From contig CAJPML010000064.1 of assembly GCA_905371725.1 (NCBI GenBank), positions 1-6,341 of the forward strand: a stretch of 6,341 nucleotides of DNA. The letters are read 5' to 3'. The position numbers and the translations under genes were made by a program. Below the pieces are notes generated by a model that saw only the letters and a program-made list of their open reading frames with translations, was not told where the DNA came from and searched no databases. The DNA is from Leptotrichia sp. oral taxon 215 (GTDB lineage: Bacteria > Fusobacteriota > Fusobacteriia > Fusobacteriales > Leptotrichiaceae). Positions 1 to 5,340 of this stretch are shown piece by piece (positions within the stretch are counted from its first letter, which is position 1; each line of letters starts with the position of its first letter).

Positions 1-1
1 A

Positions 2-406
2 AAAGGAAGAATGCATGAAGATGAGATTTTTACTGTTGAAACGCTTTTAAAGGCATCAAAGGTAAGGTTTTATGGAATTTATTACTATAATTACCTGCAG
101 CGTGAAAAAAGCATCATGTCGACAAAATCTCTAAAAAACTATCAGGATATGGAAAAAAATATAAATGAGATTTATAATTTTATGCTTACTGAAACAGATA
201 GCAGGACAAAAAAGCTTCTGGAAGATGAAATTCACAGACTATATAAAATTATAATAAAGCATTCAACAGAATACAAAAAAGAAAATACTGTTTTTGAAAA
301 AAATTACAAAAAATTTTTAGCTGAACATGGTGAAAATAAATTACAGAAAATAATAACAAGAATAAAGAAAAGTATAGACAAAAAAATTAAAAAAATAAAG
401 TCATAA
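2..406 (+). CDS. Glycosyltransferase family 2 protein, C-terminal part (5' end cut by window)
   Basis: This is the tail of a GT2-type sugar transferase. The frame is open from base 2, before the first ATG at 11, and the residues just ahead of that ATG (KGR) continue the family pattern, so the true start lies outside the window and the ATG at 11 is internal. The visible segment opens with GRMHEDEIF. This matches the acidic catalytic-region motif of GT2 enzymes and lines up with RRSNEDEVF in the next gene. About 25 residues later comes a Y-x-R-x-x-SIMS segment, also shared with the next gene (RSGSIMS). The nucleotide-binding half and the DXD motif are missing. The last 40 or so residues are rich in lysine and isoleucine and form a basic tail. 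It probably acts in the same surface-glycan pathway as the genes downstream. Donor and acceptor are unknown. Confidence 0.85.
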   Translation, partial: KGRMHEDEIFTVETLLKASKVRFYGIYYYNYLQREKSIMSTKSLKNYQDMEKNINEIYNFMLTETDSRTKKLLEDEIHRLYKIIIKHSTEYKKENTVFEKNYKKFLAEHGENKLQKIITRIKKSIDKKIKKIKS

Positions 407-456
407 AATTGATTTTAGAAGTTGTAATTTATTAAAAAATAAACGATGTTAAAAAG

Positions 457-462
457 TATAAT
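457..462 (+). promoter_or_regulatory. Weak candidate -10 box (TATAAT) ahead of the second gene
   Basis: The 77-bp gap between the first two genes (407-483) contains a perfect TATAAT. No TTGACA-like -35 element lies at the expected 16-18 bp upstream; that stretch is essentially all A. A start about 7 bp downstream would leave a leader of only about 14 bases before the ATG at 484. In DNA this AT-rich, TATAAT arises often by chance, so this is only a candidate for an internal promoter. The rest of the gap shows no GC-rich hairpin or other recognisable site. Confidence 0.2.
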
Positions 463-470
463 ATATGTCA

Positions 471-477
471 AAAGGAG
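471..477 (+). promoter_or_regulatory. Ribosome binding site AAAGGAG for the gene at 484
   Basis: AAAGGAG lies 6 bases before the ATG at 484, which is ideal spacing. It supports that start, which also gives the standard GT2 N-terminus MKLSIIIPAYN with no missing residues. Confidence 0.8.
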
Positions 478-483
478 TTTTAA

Positions 484-1503
484 ATGAAGTTAAGTATTAT
501 AATACCTGCGTATAATACAGAAAAATATATAAAACAGTGTATTGATAGTGTAATAAACATTAGGAATATAGAAAATGAGATAATAGTAGTAAATGACGGT
601 TCTACAGACAGAACAAAGGATATACTTAAAGAATATACTGAAAATAATGGTAGAATAAAAGTTATAACACAGGAAAATCAAGGTGCAAGTGCAGCCAGAA
701 ATACAGGAATCAAAGCAAGTACAGGAGATTATATATATTTTCTTGACAGTGATGACTGGATTGATACGGTTTCATTTGAGAAAATAATAAGACAACTTGA
801 AGAAGATTATAAAAATGAAGAAAAAATAGATATCGTAGTAGGAAAGGAAAAAGCCTACAGTGAATTTACGAAGGAAGAAGTTCTGGATGAAAGAATTCCG
901 AGGGAGCTTATCGGTAAAATAGTTTCAGGGAAAGAATATATGATAAAATCAATAAAAGAAAAATTCTGGAATGTAAGACTTCCGATATATTTGTACAGCA
1001 GAAAACTGCTTATAGATAACGGTATTTATTTTCCGACAGGTAGAAGGTCCAATGAAGATGAAGTTTTTTCAATCGATGTGTTTTATCATGCAAAGAAGTT
1101 AAAAATAACAGATGAAATATTTGGATATTACAGAGCTAGAAGTGGAAGCATAATGTCAGTTTTAAATATAACTCATGTAGAGGATATTTTTGAAAATGTG
1201 AAGGAGCTTCTTGAAAAATATAAGAACGAAAAGGATTCTGAAACAAAAAAGATAATATTCTACATGATAAAGAGATATTATAAAAGTTCAATGAAAAAAG
1301 CTGTACAGTGCGGAAGAAAAGATGTATTTAAAAAGATATATAGGCAGTTCAGGAAAGACTGCAAAGATTATCTTTTCAAGATAAAATCAAAAAAGTTTGA
1401 AAATTTAGAACTGTATATATTGTATTATACAGGAGGAGTGTATTATACAGGAGGAAATTTCCTGAAAAAATGTAGAAATAAGTTTAAAGTGAAAAGAGGA
1501 TAA
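484..1503 (+). CDS. Glycosyltransferase family 2 (GT-A fold)
   Basis: A complete 339-residue inverting-type GT2 enzyme, expected to move a sugar from a nucleotide-sugar donor to a growing surface glycan at the cytoplasmic face of the inner membrane. The fold signatures appear in order: SIIIPAYN at residues 4-11, VVNDGSTDRT at 35-44 (nucleotide binding), GASAARNTGI at 67-76, the metal-binding DXD as LDSDDW at 87-92 (D88, D90), and NEDEVF at 190-195, an acidic motif in the acceptor/catalytic region. RARSGSIMS at 217-225 matches the fragment upstream, so the two genes are relatives of the same subtype. Length is normal for the family. The C-terminus carries a repeated YYTGG (residues 314-318 and 320-324) and ends in a basic tail. 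The stop codon directly abuts the ATG at 1504, so it is co-translated with the next gene. The exact sugar cannot be told from sequence. Confidence 0.93.
   Translation: MKLSIIIPAYNTEKYIKQCIDSVINIRNIENEIIVVNDGSTDRTKDILKEYTENNGRIKVITQENQGASAARNTGIKASTGDYIYFLDSDDWIDTVSFEKIIRQLEEDYKNEEKIDIVVGKEKAYSEFTKEEVLDERIPRELIGKIVSGKEYMIKSIKEKFWNVRLPIYLYSRKLLIDNGIYFPTGRRSNEDEVFSIDVFYHAKKLKITDEIFGYYRARSGSIMSVLNITHVEDIFENVKELLEKYKNEKDSETKKIIFYMIKRYYKSSMKKAVQCGRKDVFKKIYRQFRKDCKDYLFKIKSKKFENLELYILYYTGGVYYTGGNFLKKCRNKFKVKRG
1421..1456 (+). repeat. 18-bp tandem duplication inside the GT2 gene, encoding YYTGG twice
   Basis: Two adjacent 18-bp units, 1421-1438 and 1439-1456, differ only at the last base. Because 18 is a multiple of three the reading frame is kept, giving YYTGG-V-YYTGG. 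Each unit contains AGGAGG (1431-1436 and 1449-1454), a perfect anti-Shine-Dalgarno match inside a coding region. The near identity suggests a recent slippage duplication. Confidence 0.85.
1495..1500 (+). promoter_or_regulatory. Ribosome binding site AGAGGA deciding between ATG 1504 and ATG 1507
   Basis: AGAGGA sits at the very end of the preceding gene. It is 3 bases from the ATG at 1504, which is tight, and 6 bases from the adjacent ATG at 1507, which is good. This favours 1507 by spacing. The choice changes the protein by one methionine only. Confidence 0.6.
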
Positions 1504-1506
1504 ATG

Positions 1507-2280
1507 ATGGCACAGATACCTAAAAGGCTTCATTATGTCTGGATAGGGAATGATGAAAAGCCTGAGATTTTTCACAAGTGTCTGAAATCTTGGCAGGAAA
1601 AAATGCCAGATTATGAAATTGTTGAAATAAATGAGAAAAATTTTGATTTAGAAAATCATATAGAGAAAAACAGTTTTTTAAGGGAATGCTATAAAAGAAA
1701 ACTTTGGGCATATATTGCCGATTATGTAAGAATTCATTATTTATATGAAAATGGGGGAATATATCTAGATACGGATATGGAAATAGTAAAAGATTTTTCT
1801 CCTTTGTTTGAAAGTGAAAATATAGAATTTTTTACAGGATATGAAAGTGATGATGGTATTGGAATGGGACTTTTTGGAGTTGCTGCTAAAAGCGAATTTT
1901 TAAAAAAAATGATAAATTTTTATGATAATGAAATATATTCAAGCCCTTTATTTACTTTGCCACAAATAACAAAATATATACTCAAAAAGCATTTTATGTT
2001 TGATTTTTCAAAAGATGAAATAAAAGATGAGAAAAATGGGATATACGTTTACAGGAAGGAATATTTCTATCCTTTTCTTCCAAAACAAAAATTCAGTGAA
2101 AATATGGTAACAGGTAATACATATGCAGTTCACTGGTGGCATCATTCATGGAAAGGAAGTAGACCGTTTCTATTTTTAAAAACAAAACATTTAAAAGGAA
2201 TAAAGAAATATATAAAGAAAATTGGGATATATTTTCAAATAATAAGGGATGATTTTAGAAATCAAAAGGTAAAAAATTAG
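1507..2280 (+). CDS. GT32-type glycosyltransferase (DXD sugar-binding region family)
   Basis: A transferase of about 257 residues resembling the Gly_transf_sug/OCH1-like group (GT32), which uses nucleotide sugars with a metal ion and is common in bacterial capsule and LPS clusters. Counting from the ATG at 1504, the evidence is: IPKRLHYVWIG at 5-15, the family's N-terminal strand; WQEKMPDYE at 30-38; the helix KLWAYIADYVRIHYLYENGG at 66-85; and IYLDTDMEIVKDF at 86-98 with the metal-binding D89-T-D91. Near the C-terminus, HWWHHSW at 210-216 fits the conserved His/Trp cluster of this family. The protein ends in a basic, amphipathic stretch (KGIKKYIKKIG) that could rest on the membrane. There is no signal peptide, so it is cytoplasmic. 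I prefer ATG 1507 for ribosome-site spacing, but 1504 is possible. A 17-bp gap separates it from the next gene. Sugar specificity (galactose, glucose, mannose or other) is not predictable. Confidence 0.9.
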   Translation: MAQIPKRLHYVWIGNDEKPEIFHKCLKSWQEKMPDYEIVEINEKNFDLENHIEKNSFLRECYKRKLWAYIADYVRIHYLYENGGIYLDTDMEIVKDFSPLFESENIEFFTGYESDDGIGMGLFGVAAKSEFLKKMINFYDNEIYSSPLFTLPQITKYILKKHFMFDFSKDEIKDEKNGIYVYRKEYFYPFLPKQKFSENMVTGNTYAVHWWHHSWKGSRPFLFLKTKHLKGIKKYIKKIGIYFQIIRDDFRNQKVKN

Positions 2281-2297
2281 AATTAAGGGGAAATTCG

Positions 2298-3884
2298 ATG
2301 AAATTATCAGTAGGGATAATAACGTATAATGAGGAAAATAGAATAGGAAAAACGTTGGATTCTGTAAAGGAAATAGCTGATGAAATAATAGTGGTGGACA
2401 GTGAAAGTTCTGACAGGACAGTAGAAATTGCAAAGGCCAAGGGAGCACAAGTTTTTATTGAGAAATGGAAAGGATACGGTCCGCAGAAAAACTCAGTACT
2501 TGAAAAATGCAGTGGCGACTGGATTCTTTTAATAGATGCTGATGAAGTCGTATCTATAGAACTAAAGGATAAAATAAAGGATATAATAAATGGGAATTCA
2601 GATTCCGATGTATATAAAATAAAATTGAGAAACATATGCTTTGGAAAAGAAATAAAGTATGGTGGATGGGACGATTATGTAATAAGGCTCTGGAAAAAAG
2701 GAAAAGTCAGGATAAGCGACAGGGAGGTTCATGAAAAATATGAAATAGCTGAAAACAGCAGAATAGGAAAAATAAATGAACTCATAATTCACTATACCTA
2801 TGACAATATAGAGCAGTTTCTGGAAAAGCTTAACAGATATACTTCCGAGAGTGCCACACAGTATATGAAGGAACATAAGAAATCAGGAATTGTAAAGATT
2901 TACTCGAAAATGCTTTTCAGATTTATAAGAATGTATATTTTACAGCTGGGATTTCTTGATGGTTATGAAGGATACCTTCTTGCAAAGTATAGTTCTATTT
3001 ACACTATGACAAAGTACACAAAATTAAGGGAACAGTATTTTAAAACATTGGGAAAGGATACTTCCCTCATTGTTACAACATATAACTGGCCACAGGCTCT
3101 TGAAATATGCCTGAACAGTGTATTAAGACAGACTGTCCTTCCAAAAGAAATAATAGTGGCAGATGATGGATCACGTGAGGATACAGCCAGTCTTGTAAAG
3201 AAAATAAAGGAAAGTAATCCGAATATTAAAATAGAACATTCATGGCAGGAAGATGATGGATTCAGGCTTTCAATGTCAAGAAACAAAGCTATAGCAAAAA
3301 CATCAGGGAAATACGTCATAATAATAGATGGAGATCTGATTTTAGAAAGACATTTTATACAGGATCATATTGAAAATATGGAAAATGGATATTTTATTCA
3401 GGGATCAAGAGTAATAATATCTGAAGAAAAATCCAAAGAAATATTGAAGGGAAAATTGCCTGTATTTCCAAAAGTATTATTTGAAAAGGGATATAAAAAC
3501 AAAGCAAATACAGTAAGAAATAGACTGCTTTCAAAAATTTTTGCTAAAAAAGATAAGAAACTTTCAGGAATAAGGGGGTGCAATATGTCCTTCTTCAGGG
3601 AAGATTTAGTAAAAGTAAACGGCTTTGAAGAAAAAATTCAGGGCTGGGGACGTGAAGATAGCGAAATTGCAGTTAGACTTTTCAATAATAGTATAGGAAA
3701 AAAAAGATTGAAATTTGGTGCTCTGACCTACCATATTTATCATAAGGAAAATGATAGAAGTGGATTGGCTGAAAATGATGAATTTTTAGCTAAGGTAATA
3801 AAACAGGGAAAGAAAAAAGCAGAGAAAGGACTGAATGATCATGAAGGATGTCAGTTTGGTAATAACGAGCTGCGGAAGGTTTGA
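2298..3884 (+). CDS. Two-domain glycosyltransferase: WaaE/KdtX-like GT2 fused to RfaE/chondroitin-polymerase-like GT2
   Basis: A 528-residue protein, about twice the length of a single GT2 enzyme. Domain 1 (about 1-245) resembles the WaaE/KdtX LPS-core beta-glucosyltransferase group: VGIITYNEE at 5-13, IIVVDSESSDRT at 30-41, the metal site IDADE at 79-83, GGWDDYVIRLW at 122-132 and SDREVHEKYE at 140-149. Domain 2 (about 254-515) is a second GT-A unit: SLIVTTYNWP at 256-265, IIVADDGS at 285-292, WQEDDGFRLSMSRNKAIA at 316-333, the metal site IIDGD at 342-346, and GWGREDSEIAVRLF at 449-462, like the galactosyltransferase C-terminal motif. Both active sites look intact, so it may add two sugars in turn; this is inference. 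AAGGGG lies 7 bases before the ATG. The last 44 bases overlap the next gene in another frame, so the final 15 or so residues are read out of phase from that gene's start. The protein is cytoplasmic, with no signal peptide. Confidence 0.92.
   Translation: MKLSVGIITYNEENRIGKTLDSVKEIADEIIVVDSESSDRTVEIAKAKGAQVFIEKWKGYGPQKNSVLEKCSGDWILLIDADEVVSIELKDKIKDIINGNSDSDVYKIKLRNICFGKEIKYGGWDDYVIRLWKKGKVRISDREVHEKYEIAENSRIGKINELIIHYTYDNIEQFLEKLNRYTSESATQYMKEHKKSGIVKIYSKMLFRFIRMYILQLGFLDGYEGYLLAKYSSIYTMTKYTKLREQYFKTLGKDTSLIVTTYNWPQALEICLNSVLRQTVLPKEIIVADDGSREDTASLVKKIKESNPNIKIEHSWQEDDGFRLSMSRNKAIAKTSGKYVIIIDGDLILERHFIQDHIENMENGYFIQGSRVIISEEKSKEILKGKLPVFPKVLFEKGYKNKANTVRNRLLSKIFAKKDKKLSGIRGCNMSFFREDLVKVNGFEEKIQGWGREDSEIAVRLFNNSIGKKRLKFGALTYHIYHKENDRSGLAENDEFLAKVIKQGKKKAEKGLNDHEGCQFGNNELRKV
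3825..3830 (+). promoter_or_regulatory. Ribosome binding site AAAGGA inside the two-domain gene, serving the first paralog
   Basis: AAAGGA lies 4 bases from an ATG at 3835 and 10 bases from an ATG at 3841. In the second paralog the same AAAGGA (4582-4587) lies 8 bases before its ATG. An in-frame TGA at 3832-3834 rules out any start upstream of 3835. Confidence 0.6.
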
Positions 3885-4572
3885 TTTACTTAAGAGAACT
3901 TTAGACAGTTTCTTTGAAAAAAATACTTATCCAATAAAAAAAATAATAATAACAGAAGATAGTACAGAAGGAAAGAAATTGGAAAAACTGGTTTCCAAAT
4001 ACAAAAATCAAAATTTTAAATTAATAGTAAATGAAACAAGAATAGGACAAATAAAGTCCATAGATAAAGCTTATAAGGAAGTAGATACGGAGTATGTTTT
4101 TCATTGCGAAGATGATTGGGAATTTTTAAGGGAAGGATTTATAGAAAAATCTATGGATATGCTCATAGAAAATCCTAAAATAGCGGTAGTTGGATTAAGA
4201 TCAAGGGAAGACTGTTCGAGAATTCCTATTTCAAAAGAAAACTACATGGCATCTAACGGAGAGGAGTATTTTGAAATACTGGAAGATGTATTTACATATA
4301 ATCCTGGACTTAGAAGAAAGGATGTATGCGATCTGTTTGGATCCCATGAAAAGCTTGAAGGAAAACTGTGGGAAGCTGAACTGTCAAAATTTTACAAGGA
4401 AAGAGGATATAAGATGATTTCCTTTGTAAATCCATTTGTGGAACATATAGGTAACAAAAGACATGTCCACTTTAGTAAAAGAGGAAAAAACAGCGTTTTG
4501 GATTTTAAAATAGATAGAATGATAAAAAAGATAAGATATACGTTTTTGAAACTATTCGGAAAGGTAAAATAA
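3841..4572 (+). CDS. Putative GT-A-type glycosyltransferase, first of two tandem paralogs
   Basis: A protein of 243 residues (245 if the ATG at 3835 is used) that looks like a short GT-A/GT2-type sugar transferase, though I cannot name its exact family. Features counted from 3841: a strand SLVITSCGRFDLLKRTLDS at 5-23, like the GT2 opening strand and helix; KIIITEDSTEG at 34-44 in the place of the usual V-x-D-D-G-S; SIDKAY at 73-78; and YVFHCEDDW at 85-93, where D91/D92 probably take the DXD metal role. Later comes FTYNPGLRRK at 151-160, GSHEKLE at 167-173 and the histidine-rich EHIGNKRHVHF at 201-211. The basic C-terminus (DRMIKKIRYTFLKLFGKVK) may contact the membrane. I chose 3841 because the protein then begins exactly where its downstream twin does; 3835 would add only Met-Ile. 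It overlaps the preceding gene by 44 bases, implying translational coupling. The single-domain form without transmembrane segments suggests a cytoplasmic enzyme. Confidence 0.82.
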   Translation: MKDVSLVITSCGRFDLLKRTLDSFFEKNTYPIKKIIITEDSTEGKKLEKLVSKYKNQNFKLIVNETRIGQIKSIDKAYKEVDTEYVFHCEDDWEFLREGFIEKSMDMLIENPKIAVVGLRSREDCSRIPISKENYMASNGEEYFEILEDVFTYNPGLRRKDVCDLFGSHEKLEGKLWEAELSKFYKERGYKMISFVNPFVEHIGNKRHVHFSKRGKNSVLDFKIDRMIKKIRYTFLKLFGKVK

Positions 4573-4595
4573 ACTGCTGGGAAAGGATAAAAACT

Positions 4596-5339
4596 ATGGA
4601 GGAAGTTACTCTGGTAATAACAAGCTGCGGAAGATTCGATTTGCTTAAGAGAACTTTAGACAGTTTTTTTGAAAAAAATACTTATCCAATAAAAAAGATA
4701 ATAATAACAGAAGACAGTACAGAAGGAAAAAAATTGGAAAATCTTATTTCCCGATATAAAAATGGGAAAAATAAGCATAATTTCTGCCTGATAATAAATG
4801 AGACAAGAGAAGGTCAGTTAAGATCAATAGATAAGGCCTATAACGAAGTTGATACCGAATATGTATTTCATTGCGAAGATGACTGGCTATTTCTAAAAAA
4901 GGGATTTATTGAAAAGTCAATGAAACTTCTTAAGGAGGATCCTGACCTGCTTACTGTTGGATTACGAAGTAAGAAGGATTTTAAGGAAGGTTTTTTTAAG
5001 AAAGAAGAATATGTTTCAGGAGAAGGAGAAAAATTTTATGAAGTAAAAGATGAGATTTTTACGTATAATCCTGGACTTAGGAGAAAATCTGACCATGATC
5101 TATTTGGTTCTCATGAAAAATTGAAGGATAAACTTTATGAAATAGAACTGTCTAAATTTTATAAGGATAGAAACTACAGAACCATCTATTTTAAAGAAAA
5201 ATACGTAGAACATATTGGTGATAAGAGACATGTTCATTTTAGCAGAAAAGGAAGGAATAGTGTCCTTGATTTTAAGATAGACAGGATGATAAAGAAAATA
5301 AGATACAAATTTTTAAAATTATTTGGAAAGGTAAAATAG
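4596..5339 (+). CDS. Putative GT-A-type glycosyltransferase, second of two tandem paralogs
   Basis: A 247-residue twin of the preceding gene, so the same likely role: a cytoplasmic sugar transferase in surface-glycan assembly. All supposed functional motifs are kept: TSCGRFDLL at 9-17, TEDSTEG at 38-44, FHCEDDW at 91-97, YNPGLRRK at 157-164, GSHEKL at 171-176 and EHIGDKRHVHF at 205-215. It differs by a GKNKH insertion at 57-61 (one Gln in the twin) and by a divergent middle section, which could give a different donor or acceptor preference; that is inference. AAAGGA at 4582-4587 lies 8 bases before the ATG, and 23 bases separate it from the twin's stop. No frameshift or lost motif suggests decay, so both copies look functional. 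The next gene begins one base after its stop and uses the GGAAAGG at its 3' end as ribosome site. Confidence 0.83.
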   Translation: MEEVTLVITSCGRFDLLKRTLDSFFEKNTYPIKKIIITEDSTEGKKLENLISRYKNGKNKHNFCLIINETREGQLRSIDKAYNEVDTEYVFHCEDDWLFLKKGFIEKSMKLLKEDPDLLTVGLRSKKDFKEGFFKKEEYVSGEGEKFYEVKDEIFTYNPGLRRKSDHDLFGSHEKLKDKLYEIELSKFYKDRNYRTIYFKEKYVEHIGDKRHVHFSRKGRNSVLDFKIDRMIKKIRYKFLKLFGKVK

Positions 5340-5340
5340 G

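Larger units (their letters stand above)
3841..5339 (+). repeat. Tandem gene duplication: two paralogous transferase genes (3841-4572 and 4596-5339)
   Basis: By hand alignment the two proteins are identical at about 176 of 243 aligned positions (72%). The only internal gap is a 4-residue insertion in copy two at residues 57-61. Both share the AAAGGA ribosome site, the first 56 residues (50 identical), and the final residues with the same GGAAAGGTAAAATA ending. Differences concentrate in the middle: 29 of 50 residues differ over residues 107-156 of copy one. Confidence 0.92.

Noticed and set aside
11..406. A free-standing small protein starting at the ATG at 11.
   Set aside because: The frame is open to the left edge and the residues before the ATG continue a GT2 motif that aligns with the next gene, so this is the tail of a larger protein. 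AAGGAAGA before the ATG is coding sequence, and its AAGGA resembles a ribosome site only by composition.
404..417. Perfect inverted repeat TAAAAT-TG-ATTTTA just after the first gene, as a terminator.
   Set aside because: The arms contain only A and T, the loop is 2 bases and no T tract follows, so the hairpin would be very weak. Such palindromes are expected by chance in this AT-rich DNA.
2191..3583. Minus-strand open frames within the two-domain gene, and similar ones elsewhere.
   Set aside because: They lie wholly or mostly opposite well-supported genes, lack good ribosome sites, and translate to Phe/Ser/Leu-rich sequences typical of the complement of Lys/Glu/Ile-rich genes.
3813..3834. 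Possible programmed frameshift joining the two-domain transferase to the first twin, because AAAAAAG occurs at 3813-3819 near the overlap.
   Set aside because: The heptamer is in the wrong phase for a standard -1 slip, and the twin's frame would need +1. That frame has a TGA at 3832-3834 directly before its ATG, and the twin has its own ribosome site.
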